DNA from: Marinobacterium sediminicola
Lineage (GTDB): Bacteria > Pseudomonadota > Gammaproteobacteria > Pseudomonadales > Balneatricaceae
DNA length: 64,000 nucleotides
NCBI RefSeq assembly: GCF_022343685.1
Contig: NZ_CP092123.1
Coordinates: 1,860,001 to 1,924,000 of the forward strand
Direction of reading: 5' to 3'
Each line of letters starts with the position of its first letter. Within the stretch, counting starts at the first letter, position 1. The translations under genes were made by a program, and so were the position numbers. The notes beneath the pieces were generated by a model that ran no database searches, was not told the DNA's origin, and was given only the letters and a program-made list of their open reading frames with translations. Below, in pieces: positions 10,701 through 18,728 of this stretch.

Positions 10701-10770
10701 GCTTGAGGGTTTCGATAAAGTCCAGATACAGGCTTTGGGTGTCATCGATCTTGTCAATGCGAGGGATCAT
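7720..10770 (-). CDS. ydiJ: YdiJ-type FAD/Fe-S oxidoreductase (probable D-2-hydroxyglutarate dehydrogenase)
   Basis: About 1016 aa, the size of E. coli YdiJ (~1018). Order of domains: FAD-binding PCMH domain (residues ~45-260, SARGGGTGTNGQSL), FAD-linked oxidase C-terminal domain (~270-550, with HVDAGVLHVRP), an Fe-S region with clustered cysteines (CNGNGACYNYDP and CLACKSCVGQCP), and a C-terminal CCG cysteine-rich domain (STGCCGMSG). YdiJ has been reported to oxidise D-2-hydroxyglutarate; that substrate is family knowledge, not visible here. Start ATG at 10770 follows GGAGAG; the longer frame to 10830 has no support. Divergent from a LysR gene that may control it. Confidence 0.88.
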   Translation of the reverse strand: MIPRIDKIDDTQSLYLDFIETLKQQGFKGDLNPDYANRVVLATDNSIYQVLPQGVLYPKNTDDLVMIASLSNEPRFREVVLSARGGGTGTNGQSLTDGLIVDVSKHMNRILEINPDERWVRVQGGVVKDQLNAALKPYGLFFAPELSTSNRATVGGMINTDASGQGSVLYGKTRDHVLELTSVWLDGNLWQSGPISDEELEQIKQREDRVGEAHRLLDSIQKDKQAEIDACFPKLNRCLTGYDLAHIRDESGRFNLNSILCGAEGSLAFIAEAKLNVLPIPKHAALVNIKYDSFESSLRDAKALMEWQPTSIETIDSKVLNLAMGDIVWDTVRDYFPEKEGDPAIQGINLVEYTGDDEAELRAKVEKLCQHLEAVSGQAGKSFGYTVVYGAAEINKVWGMRKKAVGLLGNAQGQKRPIPFVEDTAVPPENLADFIMAFRKVLDDRGLAYGMFGHVDAGVLHVRPAIDMKDPAQETLIREITDEVVRLTQEYKGLLWGEHGKGVRSEYAPEFFGPLYPVLQQIKGCFDPRNQLNPGKIATPMIEGAELLKVDNVATRGQFDRQIGEATRNQFDSAMNCNGNGACYNYDPNDAMCPSWKGTRERIHSPKGRASLIREWLRLMANRGVEVTAEAEQVRQRGFVRSLPSRIRNTLAKRRGDYDFSNEVHEAMMGCLACKSCVGQCPIKVNVPDFRARFLEVYYGRYLRPMKDYLVGSLEYMIPTLSKFPAPYNWAMRNTLVRSFMRRVGGMVDSPVICTNSLKQGLDARGIDWATPAVIEGLTEAQRKRTVVIVQDAFTSYFETRLVLDLVDLLGKLGFFVLVAPFMPNGKPLHVHGFMKAFDKAARRNAQMLQQIAAYEVPLIGIDPSMTLTYRQEYKDVIEGELPPVQLIQEWLSARLDQMERPEMVPSVYRLLAHCTEKTSAAPTIRQWQSIFEALGQTLEVVSTGCCGMSGTFGHESDNLQRSKDIYELSWRGIVNEPENKGKLVATGYSCRSQVKRFDDQQLPHPVQALLAAMRD

Positions 10771-10929
10771 GGTGCTCTCCGGGGCTAAATACTGTACGCA
10801 CGGGCCTACAGGGCCGAGTATGGCTGCCAACAGTTACAGCCATTGTTCAATAGCGGGTAATGATGCAGAATCCTGATTTATCATTCAAACGATTAAATTC
10901 TATTAATTAGACACTTATATTTATTAATT

Positions 10930-11868
10930 ATGAGCTCTCCTATCGGGGTACGCCATCTTCAGGCGTTCATAGAAGTGGCTCGCTGCGGCAGCTTTACCCG
11001 AGCAGCGGGACATCTCCATCTGACTCAATCAGCCTTGACGGCAACCATCAAGCAGCTTGAGCAGGACGCCGGCCTCACACTGTTTGATCGGACAACACGC
11101 CGCGTGATCCTCAGCGCCGAGGGCGAGCGCTTTCTACCGGTGGCCGAGCGTCTGGTGTCTGATTTTACGGCCGCATTGGCCGATCTCCGGGCTCGCGCCC
11201 AACTACAGCAGGGTCATGTCAGTGTGGCAGGCTCTCCATCCGTCGTGACCCGACTGCTGCCCAGCGCTTTATCGCAGTTCCGCAACCAGTACCCATCCAT
11301 TCAGATCAATATACGAGACGAAAGTGCCGGCAGCCTTGAACAGCGGGTACTCAACAATGAAGTCGACTTCGCCATTGCCGGCAACCACTCTCAGCAGTCA
11401 GAACTGGATTACGCCCCGCTCATACGTGACCGCTATGGTCTCGTCGTTCCCAGCGACCATCCTCTAGCTGACCGGTCTTCAGTGCAATGGCGGGAGGTCC
11501 CCAACAGCAACCTCCTGCTGTTGTCCGCAGACACCGGCATTCGCGCCCAACTGAAACGGTTCAGTCAAAGCGGCAAGATTCCGATTCGAGTTGACTCGCC
11601 CCAGATCGAGGTTTCAAATCCGGCCGGAATGGCCGCACTGATCAGCCAGGGGCTCGGGATTACGTTGCTGCCCGCCCTGGCTGCAGACGTACATTCATTT
11701 GCCGGCCTCACGTTTATCCCTCTGGATGAGCCCATCATCGAGCGTGAAATCTGCATCATTACGCGCCAGGGTCGAGCACTCAGCCCGGCTGCTGCGGCTT
11801 TACTTAACACGCTGCGCCAGCATCTTGGGAACATCAGCCTGCCCGAGTGGGTCTGCACCTCTGGTTGA
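10930..11868 (+). CDS. LysR-family transcriptional regulator
   Basis: 312 aa with the N-terminal winged helix-turn-helix (LQAFIEVARCGSFTRAAGHLHLTQSALTATI is its DNA-binding segment, split over residues ~10-40) and a periplasmic-binding-protein-like effector domain. It lies 159 bp from the divergent ydiJ-type gene, the classic arrangement for a LysR protein and its target. No ribosome binding site precedes the ATG at 10930; the upstream sequence is pure AT, so translation may be leaderless or weak. The effector is unknown. Confidence 0.88.
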   Translation: MSSPIGVRHLQAFIEVARCGSFTRAAGHLHLTQSALTATIKQLEQDAGLTLFDRTTRRVILSAEGERFLPVAERLVSDFTAALADLRARAQLQQGHVSVAGSPSVVTRLLPSALSQFRNQYPSIQINIRDESAGSLEQRVLNNEVDFAIAGNHSQQSELDYAPLIRDRYGLVVPSDHPLADRSSVQWREVPNSNLLLLSADTGIRAQLKRFSQSGKIPIRVDSPQIEVSNPAGMAALISQGLGITLLPALAADVHSFAGLTFIPLDEPIIEREICIITRQGRALSPAAAALLNTLRQHLGNISLPEWVCTSG

Positions 11869-11974
11869 GTGCTTCGCTCAGTCTGTTCTATCCACCGGAT
11901 CTCATGGAGGTTATGCAATCCGAAAGAGAAGTCTGCTCGTACGATAGTTCGTCAGTAAAAAGTGAGGAATTCCA

Positions 11975-12349
11975 TTGCGTAGACCTGTCCTTTTTTATGA
12001 TGGGCAATGTCCCCTATGCCGCCGGGAAATTGCCCATTATCAGAGACTGGATCATCATCAAAGGGTCGACTGGCAGGACCTGTTTGCCCCTGACTGCACG
12101 GTTAGGACCTATGGCATCGACACAACGAACGCCATGCGTGTAATCCATGCAGTGGATTCAGACGGTTCTGTATGCAAGGGCGTATATGCATTCTTGATCG
12201 TTTGGCAAAGCCTTCCCTATTACCGCCACCTGGCATGGCTGATAAGAGCACTTCACCTTGCGCGTCCGCTGGATGTTTTCTATCACACATTTGCGCGCTG
12301 GCGTTTTCGAAAACGGTGCAACCAAGGCTGCAAGCTGCCACCGCGCTGA
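11975..12349 (+). CDS. DCC-family (DUF393) thiol-disulfide oxidoreductase-like protein
   Basis: 124 aa with the hallmark N-terminal motif VLFYDGQCPLCRREI, containing Asp, Cys-Pro-Leu-Cys, after which the DCC family is named. The fold is thioredoxin-like and the CxxC is presumed redox-active; no reaction is established for most members. The start must be the TTG at 11975: an in-frame stop lies 10 nt upstream and a TGAGGA box sits 7 nt before the TTG. Follows the LysR gene by ~100 nt in the same direction. Confidence 0.85.
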   Translation: MRRPVLFYDGQCPLCRREIAHYQRLDHHQRVDWQDLFAPDCTVRTYGIDTTNAMRVIHAVDSDGSVCKGVYAFLIVWQSLPYYRHLAWLIRALHLARPLDVFYHTFARWRFRKRCNQGCKLPPR

Positions 12350-12462
12350 ACGGTAACAATCATCAGCATGGGCTATAGCCCAAATCGGAAAATGCACTAT
12401 GCTAAAGGGTGCAGATCTTCCTGCATAAACCTTAATCCGATTCTTTCGGGGAGGTTAGTATT

Positions 12463-12927
12463 ATGTCCCTTGCTCCCACTGTGCAAAGGTTTCTCGAGGG
12501 TCAGCACGTCGCTTACCGCATGCTTCACCACACCTATGCCGAAACCATGATGAGTTCTGCGATGGCTGCCCAGTTGCCTGCACGGAAAGTCGCCAAGGGA
12601 GTGGTGCTCAAAGACGAAGAAGGCTTTGTTATGGCCATGGTGCCCTCTGACCGCATGGCCGATCTGGAGGCCATCAATCACAGCATGAATCGTTTGCTTG
12701 AGCCGGCTTCGCAACAGGACGTCAATATCCTCTTCAGTGACTGCAAACAGGGCGCCGTACCCTCACTGGGTCAGGCTTACAATATGCCCGTCATCTGGGA
12801 TGATGCCTTGGCAGAGGAAGATGATTGCTATTTCGAATGCGGCGATCATATGGACCTGCTGCGACTGGACAAGTCTTCGTTCGCTCACCTGATGGCTGCG
12901 TATCCCCACGGCAGGATCAGCCATTAA
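12463..12927 (+). CDS. YbaK/ProX-type aminoacyl-tRNA deacylase-like protein
   Basis: 154 aa covering one YbaK/aminoacyl-tRNA editing domain: ARKVAKGVVLKDEEG carries the conserved Lys region, followed by VPSLGQAYNMPVIWD and a short C-terminal helix. Related proteins hydrolyse mischarged tRNAs (Cys-tRNAPro, Ala-tRNAPro) in trans; which tRNA is edited here cannot be told. Start ATG follows GGGGAGG with 7-nt spacing. A strong hairpin terminator follows the stop. Confidence 0.85.
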   Translation: MSLAPTVQRFLEGQHVAYRMLHHTYAETMMSSAMAAQLPARKVAKGVVLKDEEGFVMAMVPSDRMADLEAINHSMNRLLEPASQQDVNILFSDCKQGAVPSLGQAYNMPVIWDDALAEEDDCYFECGDHMDLLRLDKSSFAHLMAAYPHGRISH

Positions 12928-12944
12928 GCAACATGAAATATCCA

Positions 12945-12968
12945 AAACGGCGCCTGTTGGCGCCGTTT
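12945..12968. terminator. Hairpin terminator after YbaK-type gene
   Basis: Perfect 10-bp stem AAACGGCGCC/GGCGCCGTTT with the 4-nt loop TGTT, A-rich before and T-rich after, so it can work in both directions. Confidence 0.8.
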
Positions 12969-13252
12969 CCCATTACTCGTAAGCTTCATCAACTTGACGA
13001 TCATCGTTCAATGACATGTCCAGCTCCCGGGTATCGAACGTACACCCTCTGGCCGTTACCCTGAGGCTTTAGTCTCGCCAGCTTCACATACTTTGGGCCT
13101 GTTCTTTAATTCGCGCCTTGAATAGCCCTGTCTTCAGTCCTACAACAGCAATAGCGGATGTTTGGCCTGACCCACAGTGCGTGGACGGCCTGTTTTTCTC
13201 ATCCAGAGACTGCCCTGTTCACGGCCTACGAACAAACCAGAAGGAATCTGTC
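12969..13252. other. Gap without a recognised gene
   Basis: Between the YbaK-type terminator and the Sel1 gene. On the - strand a short open stretch (about 13050 to 12973) translates to CTFDTRELDMSLNDDRQ and then EAYE before a stop, which reads like coding sequence but has only 14 residues after its one ATG. It could be the tail of a lost gene. On the + strand the only visible element is the AAGGAA box for the Sel1 gene. Confidence 0.3.
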
Positions 13253-13741
13253 ATGTTCAAAAGAAAAGTCATTGTCACCATAGCGGCCTCAGTTTTTTCA
13301 CTTTCTGCTCACGCTGATGGCACCACCAGCGACCTCAGTTACGAGTCTTATATTGAGTCAGACAAACGCATCAAGTGTCTCTATGGCTATGCTGCTGACA
13401 AAACAGGCAACCATGCAGCTGCCATTCGTATTTTTGAAGACTGTATTGAGCGCTGGAATGATGTCTACTCCATGATTTGGCTGGCCCAGATCTATGAATC
13501 CGGCATAGGCGTTCCCCGGGATCTTGCCTACGCAACCGCTCTGATGAAAAAAGGCGCAGAACTGGATGACGAAGCAGGCTATTCAATACTGGCGCGTTAT
13601 CATTACGGCAGAGCCTTGTATGAAGGTATAGGGACTGCAAAAAGCGAGTCCGAAGGGCTCAAGTGGCTAAAACGCGCAGCAGATGAAGGCAGCATAGACG
13701 CAAGCGAATATCTCAAGCAGCTCCCGGAAAACGCCCGCTGA
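13253..13741 (+). CDS. Exported Sel1-repeat protein
   Basis: 162 aa. Starts with a signal peptide (MFKRKVIVTIAASVFSLSAHA, cleavage likely after AHA) followed by two to three Sel1/TPR-like repeats, the clearest being AQIYESGIGVPRDLAYATAL and ALYEGIGTAKSESEGLKWL. Sel1 repeats form alpha-solenoids for protein contacts. The frame is open upstream to 13118, but the ATG at 13253 has AAGGAA in front and starts the signal peptide. It ends 2 nt from the convergent LysR gene. Function unknown, probably periplasmic. Confidence 0.82.
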   Translation: MFKRKVIVTIAASVFSLSAHADGTTSDLSYESYIESDKRIKCLYGYAADKTGNHAAAIRIFEDCIERWNDVYSMIWLAQIYESGIGVPRDLAYATALMKKGAELDDEAGYSILARYHYGRALYEGIGTAKSESEGLKWLKRAADEGSIDASEYLKQLPENAR

Positions 13742-13743
13742 CC

Positions 13744-14622
13744 CTACTCCCCCTCTGCCCTGGCCTCACTCAGCAGATCAATGAGGCCTTGCAACGCCAG
13801 GCTTGACGGCCCCTGCCATACAAGGTGAGTCACATTGACCGACAGTGCTTGCGGTAATGTATGCTGCTGCACATTGCTGCCCTGAACCGCATTGTTCAAG
13901 ACCGATATCGGCAGGATGCCGAAGGCAGCACCCGCAGCAACAGATGCCACAATTGCATGATAGGACCCCAGATCCATGATGCGCTTGGGCGATACCCCCG
14001 CCGCGCCCAGCCATTCCAACAGGCAGCGACGGTAAGAACACCCGTGTGGAAAGGCTGCCACTGCATCGACCTGCAGATCTTTCGGTGACCTTATGTTCGG
14101 ATGCCCCAATGCGGTAATCAACACCAATTCTTCCTGAAAGACTGGCAGAGCGTTCATCTGATCTGCATTGAACGGCTCAGATACCAGTGCCGCCTCAATC
14201 TCGTGATCCTTCAGCATGGACAGAAGCGCACCTGTACTTCCGGTCTTGAGATGTACAGAGACTTCCGGGTAACGGACATGATAGCTCGACAACAGGTCCG
14301 GCAAGCGAACCGCTGCTGCGCTTTCCAGTGACCCCAGCTGCAAGACTCCAGCCACGCCAGCCTGAGTCATATCCCGGGCCACTTCGTCAGCCAGGCGCAG
14401 CATCTTGTCAGCATGACCCAGCAACCGCTTCCCTGCTTCCGTCAGAACCAGCCCCCGCCCCTGACGGCGAAACAGCAAACACCCCAACCGTTCTTCAAAC
14501 CTTTTGATTCGGGTTGTGATATTGGAAGGCACACGGTTGAGCACGTCAGCCGCCTTGTGTATGCCCCCTTCACGTACGACTGTCTGGAAAATGTGCAGAT
14601 CTTCGAGCGTTATAGTTCTCAT
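13744..14622 (-). CDS. LysR-family transcriptional regulator
   Basis: 292 aa: N-terminal helix-turn-helix with LEDLHIFQTVVREGGIHKAA and a LysR substrate-binding domain. It is divergent from the nitronate monooxygenase gene with 95 bp between starts, so it likely regulates that gene and itself. The recognition helix differs from typical members (VLNRVPSNITTRIKRFEE), resembling the subgroup with 'SNITTRI'. Effector not deducible. Confidence 0.88.
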   Translation of the reverse strand: MRTITLEDLHIFQTVVREGGIHKAADVLNRVPSNITTRIKRFEERLGCLLFRRQGRGLVLTEAGKRLLGHADKMLRLADEVARDMTQAGVAGVLQLGSLESAAAVRLPDLLSSYHVRYPEVSVHLKTGSTGALLSMLKDHEIEAALVSEPFNADQMNALPVFQEELVLITALGHPNIRSPKDLQVDAVAAFPHGCSYRRCLLEWLGAAGVSPKRIMDLGSYHAIVASVAAGAAFGILPISVLNNAVQGSNVQQHTLPQALSVNVTHLVWQGPSSLALQGLIDLLSEARAEGE

Positions 14623-14717
14623 TTGCTGAACAATCCAATACGAAAATTCAGTTTTTAATTATATCCGACTCCTGTCTAATAAAGAGCGCAACTCACTCTT
14701 ACCATGACGGAACTCTC

Positions 14718-15776
14718 ATGCTTCCATTGACTGATCTACTCAACATTCAGCGCCCTATCATTCAGGCTCCCATGGCCGGTGTTCAGGACTGGGAGCTCGC
14801 TGCCGCGGTCTCTGTTGCAGGAGGGCTGGGTTCAATTCCCTGCGCCATGCTGACACCACAGGATGTGCGCGAGTCAGTCATCCATTTTCGTGAGCGAACA
14901 TCTCACCCCGTCAATCTCAACTTTTTCTGCCATCGCCAACCTGTTGTGATAGACGAACAACAGCGACGCTGGCTCGAGCGGTTCCGTCCCTACTATGCAG
15001 AGCTGGATGTCGATATGGCCTCAGCCCCTTCTGGCGCGAGCCGACAGCCGTTCAATCAGGAAATGGCCCGGGTGGTCAGCGAGTTAAAACCTGAAATCGT
15101 AAGCTTTCATTTCGGGCTACCCGACACCGTGTTATTGCAGCAGGTAAAAGACAGTGGTGCCAAAATCATCTCTTCCGCCACCACAGTTGAGGAGGCTTGC
15201 TGGCTGGAGCAGCAAGGGGTGGATGCAATCATCGCTCAGGGTATTGAGGCGGGTGGACATCGAGGCATGTTCCTGACAGAAGACCCCGACAGCCAGACGA
15301 GCATCTTTGCGCTTCTGCCGCAGATCGTTACTGCCGTCAACGTACCTGTAATCGCCGCCGGCGGCATCGCTGATGCCGAAGATGTGCGAAACGCCATGTC
15401 ATTAGGGGCTTCGGGTGTGCAAGTCGGAACGGCTTACTTGCTCTGCCACGAAGCCAAAACCTCGCCTGTCCATCGTGAAGTGTTACAAAGTGATGCAGCA
15501 CGGCATACGGTGTTGACCAATGTATTCAGTGGGCGTCTGGCAAGGGGGATTGTAAACCGCATGATTCGTGAACAGGGACCGATCAATCCGGCAGCTCCCC
15601 CCTTCCCCCTGGCTACGGCTGCGTCTGCCCCCTTACGGTCTCGGGCTGAAAGCCTCGGCTCTGGTGACTTTACACCACTCTGGGCCGGACAAAATGTCAC
15701 CGGCTGCAGGCCTGTATCGGCCGGGGAGTTAACACGCCTTCTCGCTTCAGCATGCAATAATAGGGAGAAACCATAA
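14718..15776 (+). CDS. Nitronate monooxygenase family protein
   Basis: 352 aa FMN-dependent TIM-barrel enzyme of the 2-nitropropane dioxygenase/nitronate monooxygenase family. It shows RPIIQAPMAG at the start, GGLGSIPCAML, the class I signature GIEAGGHRG with the catalytic-region His, and the phosphate-binding segment IAAGGIADAEDV and LGASGVQVGTAYL. Such enzymes oxidise toxic propionate-3-nitronate and related nitronates. The divergent LysR gene is the likely regulator. No strong terminator; the next gene is convergent and ends 31 nt away. Confidence 0.9.
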   Translation: MLPLTDLLNIQRPIIQAPMAGVQDWELAAAVSVAGGLGSIPCAMLTPQDVRESVIHFRERTSHPVNLNFFCHRQPVVIDEQQRRWLERFRPYYAELDVDMASAPSGASRQPFNQEMARVVSELKPEIVSFHFGLPDTVLLQQVKDSGAKIISSATTVEEACWLEQQGVDAIIAQGIEAGGHRGMFLTEDPDSQTSIFALLPQIVTAVNVPVIAAGGIADAEDVRNAMSLGASGVQVGTAYLLCHEAKTSPVHREVLQSDAARHTVLTNVFSGRLARGIVNRMIREQGPINPAAPPFPLATAASAPLRSRAESLGSGDFTPLWAGQNVTGCRPVSAGELTRLLASACNNREKP

Positions 15777-15807
15777 AACAGCTGCTCCAGGGGTACGACT
15801 GCTGACA

Positions 15808-17145
15808 CTAGGCCGGTGGAGCCAGGAGCACACATACCTGAAGCCCCCCGGCGTCGGCATGCCTGAACTCCAGGCGACCGTTGTAGCTTTCGACGATGGA
15901 CCTGCACAGCGACAGGCCAAGGCCGCTGCCCTCGCCACTGGTTTCGTCGATACGCATGCCTCGTTCGGCGAGCACCTCAAGATGCTGATCTTCTACACCT
16001 GGACCGTCATCTTCGACACAAAGAGACCACAAAGGATTGTCAGCTGAGGGCGCCTTCACACGCAACTGGACGCGAGAGGATGCGTGGCGCCATGCGTTAT
16101 CCAGAAGATTCCCGACCAGCTCCAGCATGTCATCACGATCAAACGGCATGGCACCATCGGGCAATTCGGCTGATAAATCCAGATCGCTGCGACCGATTCG
16201 CTGCAAAAGCCGGACAATATGAGGCACTTCCTCGCGCGGTACAAACTGACGTCCCGGGCCCGGCGTCCCGGCAATACGTGCTCTTCTCAGTTCACGCTCA
16301 ACTTTCTGATGCAATTCCCTGTAAAGCAGCATCAATTGCTCGCCCTGCTCAGGGTCAGGGTGCTGATCGGCCAGCCACTGCAACTGTTGCAGGGGGCGTT
16401 TAAGTTCGTGCGCCAGATTACCCACAGCCATACGTGAACGGCTAATCTGCTCGCCGGACTGGTGTAACAGCTGAGTAATACTGGCGACCAAAGGCGCCAC
16501 CTCGTCGGGCACGTCGCCTGGCAAGTCAACCGTTTCACCAGCTTGCTGTTGTGCCAGCACCTTGCGCAAGGGCTCCAGACGCGCAAAGCCTCGTTTCAGT
16601 ACACGTTTTTGCAACAACAGGAGTGCCGGAATACTCAAACCAAACAAGACCAGCAAAGAAAACTCGAAGCGCCACTGTCGCTGCCGCAGCTCAGCAATAT
16701 CCTCTGCAAGCCACAACGTAAACAGTTCCCCCTGCCTGATAAACCCCCGCTGGACCACCAGCCAGTGCTGATCACCAATACCCGACATCACCTGTACACT
16801 TTTCTGCCCTGAGGAATGTACTTCAATGACGGGCTCATAGTCCCAAAGCGAGCGCGATCTGAAGCTGGCCGTTTCGGATACGAGCCTGAAATAGTGACCC
16901 GAGTGAACACGCTGATAAGCCTGTGCCAACCCGTCGTTGTTGAGCTGCCAGCCCCCCTGGGCATCGCGCTCCAGCACTGCGATCAGATTCTCGGCCTCAG
17001 CATCCAGCCCGTTGACGATAAAGTTTCGAGTCAGATGGGTCACACTGATATGAACCACAGCCAACAATAATGCCATCACCGCCAACAACCCAAACAGAAG
17101 CTGCCGACGGATTCGCCACTCAAGCGATCCCTCTTCCCGACGCAT
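15808..17145 (-). CDS. Two-component sensor histidine kinase
   Basis: 445-aa inner-membrane kinase. Two membrane segments (about 16-38 and 162-180) flank a ~120-residue periplasmic sensor region; then a HAMP-like linker, the dimerisation box NLAHELKRPLQQL with phospho-acceptor H246, and the ATPase domain with N box LVGNLLDNAWRHA, G1 VEDDGPGV and G2 GEGSGLGLSL. It starts 1 nt after the stop of the response regulator. The setting with two PepSY proteins and a cytochrome b561 suggests it senses a redox, metal or envelope signal; the sequence does not identify it. Confidence 0.92.
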   Translation of the reverse strand: MRREEGSLEWRIRRQLLFGLLAVMALLLAVVHISVTHLTRNFIVNGLDAEAENLIAVLERDAQGGWQLNNDGLAQAYQRVHSGHYFRLVSETASFRSRSLWDYEPVIEVHSSGQKSVQVMSGIGDQHWLVVQRGFIRQGELFTLWLAEDIAELRQRQWRFEFSLLVLFGLSIPALLLLQKRVLKRGFARLEPLRKVLAQQQAGETVDLPGDVPDEVAPLVASITQLLHQSGEQISRSRMAVGNLAHELKRPLQQLQWLADQHPDPEQGEQLMLLYRELHQKVERELRRARIAGTPGPGRQFVPREEVPHIVRLLQRIGRSDLDLSAELPDGAMPFDRDDMLELVGNLLDNAWRHASSRVQLRVKAPSADNPLWSLCVEDDGPGVEDQHLEVLAERGMRIDETSGEGSGLGLSLCRSIVESYNGRLEFRHADAGGLQVCVLLAPPA

Positions 17146-17146
17146 C

Positions 17147-17824
17147 TCAGATAACCTGCCCGGATGAGGATGGCAGACAATACCCCTGACCTCGACGTGT
17201 CAGGATGACCTCCTTACCCAAAAGCTGCCGCAACCGGTTGATATAAACTTCAATGACATTGCTGTCACGCAGATGCTCTTCCTCGTACACATGTTCACTT
17301 AATTCGGTCTTGGAGAGAATACGATCAGCATTCAACATCATATACCGCAATAGACGGAACTCCGTTCCAGTCAGTTGATGCTTTCGCCCCTGCGCATCTG
17401 CAACAATCTGTCGGCTGATATCCAACTGAATGCCTGCCACTTCCAGCTGACTACTGGCATGACCATGATTACGCCTGACCAAGGCTTCAAGGCGTGCCAG
17501 AAGTTCCTCAGGATGAAAGGGTTTGCCAAGATAGTCATCAGCACCAGCCTTGAGGCCATCAACCCGCTCATGCCAGGCATCACGGGCGGTCAGAACCAGT
17601 ACCGGCATGTCCCGCCCGGTTTTTCGCCAGCTCTTCAGCACATCCATACCGGATTTTTTGGGCAGACCAAGATCCAGAATGACCGCGTCGAAGGACTCTT
17701 CCAGGCCCAGAAACTGCCCATCAACTCCATCAGAAGCCGTCTCCACGACATAACCCGCTTTATTCAGAAAAGCTTTGAGACGATCCACCAGTTCGGCATC
17801 ATCTTCGACCAGCAATAGCCTCAT
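17147..17824 (-). CDS. OmpR/PhoB-family response regulator
   Basis: 225 aa. Receiver domain (1-~115) with acidic pair E7-D8-D9, phospho-acceptor D51 in VILDLGLP, T79 and K101 (GKPF); then a winged-helix trans_reg_C domain with TGTEFRLLRYMML and SNVIEVYINRLRQLL, typical of OmpR/QseB-like regulators. It sits between a PepSY gene (2 nt upstream gap) and its kinase, in one operon of five genes, so it probably controls this operon. Candidate TTTAAG-type half sites lie upstream of 19035. Confidence 0.93.
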   Translation of the reverse strand: MRLLLVEDDAELVDRLKAFLNKAGYVVETASDGVDGQFLGLEESFDAVILDLGLPKKSGMDVLKSWRKTGRDMPVLVLTARDAWHERVDGLKAGADDYLGKPFHPEELLARLEALVRRNHGHASSQLEVAGIQLDISRQIVADAQGRKHQLTGTEFRLLRYMMLNADRILSKTELSEHVYEEEHLRDSNVIEVYINRLRQLLGKEVILTRRGQGYCLPSSSGQVI

Positions 17825-17826
17825 GA

Positions 17827-18144
17827 TCAGTCCTCGATTTCTTCCTTGAGTACGTCCCCGGTCAGTGGATCCAGCTCAAACTCACGTACCACACCTGAGC
17901 TGTCCAGAAGTTCAATCTCGTAAATGAGCACGCCATCTTCATACTCGATTTCCACATCCAGCAGATGCCCCCGGAAGCGTTCGGGATTCAACGCCATCAG
18001 CTCACTCAAAGGCCGGATTTTTCCTTCTCGCACCAGCTCAAGCACCTCATCCTGATCCAGATGACGGCTAGCGAAGCTGGTCGCAGAGGCCAGCCCCCCC
18101 ACCAACAGTATCGTTAATGAAAACAGATGCTTGAACTGAACCAC
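17827..18144 (-). CDS. Exported PepSY-domain protein
   Basis: 105 aa: signal peptide (FSLTILLVGGLASATSFA) and a single PepSY-like domain (LDVEIEYEDGVLIYEIELLD, then ELDPLTGDVLKEEIED with the usual acidic end). PepSY proteins are periplasmic or membrane-linked and often accompany two-component systems or cytochromes; they are thought to bind peptides or inhibit proteases, with little direct proof. Lies 2 nt before the response regulator and 40 nt after the cytochrome b gene. Confidence 0.85.
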   Translation of the reverse strand: MVQFKHLFSLTILLVGGLASATSFASRHLDQDEVLELVREGKIRPLSELMALNPERFRGHLLDVEIEYEDGVLIYEIELLDSSGVVREFELDPLTGDVLKEEIED

Positions 18145-18184
18145 GCAGTCCCCCGGCTTTGTTCAACGGCTATCAAAGGCATGA

Positions 18185-18721
18185 TTACTCTATGTCAGCA
18201 TGACCGGGGCCACGCTTGCGCCCGGTCAGCATCGCCTTGATCAGGCTTTCACGGTGCCTGAGGCTTGCCAACACGACTCCACTCAGGTGCAACAGAACCA
18301 GAATAAGTAATAGATTGGCCACCGATTCATGGACCTCCTCTACCCAGGATTCACCCCAGAGGATGTCAGTGCCCAGCCAGCCAGTGAATGTCAGCAGCGC
18401 TAATGAGCACAGCAAAACCACTACCATCAATCCACCTGCCGGATTATGGCCAATATACCGCAGCTCATGGCCGCTCCACATTGTTTTGAGGTACTCCAGT
18501 ACTTTTGCAGGGTGGTGTACAAACTGCGTGAAGCGAGCATAACGAGGACCAACAAAACCCCAGATGACGCGACAACTCACCAGTATGGCTGCCGTGTAAC
18601 CAGCAAGCTCATGGAGGTCCTGCCACTCGTCAGCACTCAACCAGGCCACTGTGAAGCAGAATACCAGTGCCCAGTGAAAGAAACGTACAAAGGGATCCCA
18701 CACTTTCACAGTGACCATCAT
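18185..18721 (-). CDS. Cytochrome b561-type di-haem membrane protein
   Basis: 178 aa with four predicted membrane helices (about 12-30, 38-56, 96-116, 130-150). Histidines placed as haem ligands are H16 (FFHW), H37 (DLHEL), H131 (VHES) and H145 (LLHLSG), the pattern of bacterial cytochrome b561/Ni-hydrogenase-b-like proteins. It would pass electrons between the quinone pool and a periplasmic partner. The usual companions of this type (SHP or di-haem cytochrome c genes) are not here; PepSY genes lie on both sides instead. Gap of 7 nt to the upstream PepSY gene. Confidence 0.87.
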   Translation of the reverse strand: MMVTVKVWDPFVRFFHWALVFCFTVAWLSADEWQDLHELAGYTAAILVSCRVIWGFVGPRYARFTQFVHHPAKVLEYLKTMWSGHELRYIGHNPAGGLMVVVLLCSLALLTFTGWLGTDILWGESWVEEVHESVANLLLILVLLHLSGVVLASLRHRESLIKAMLTGRKRGPGHADIE

Positions 18722-18728
18722 CGCCTCC

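Noticed and set aside
13020-13060. T-arm-like GTTCGATAC sequence suggesting a tRNA or tmRNA end on the minus strand
   Set aside because: No matching acceptor stem, CCA end, D-arm or anticodon arm could be folded around it.
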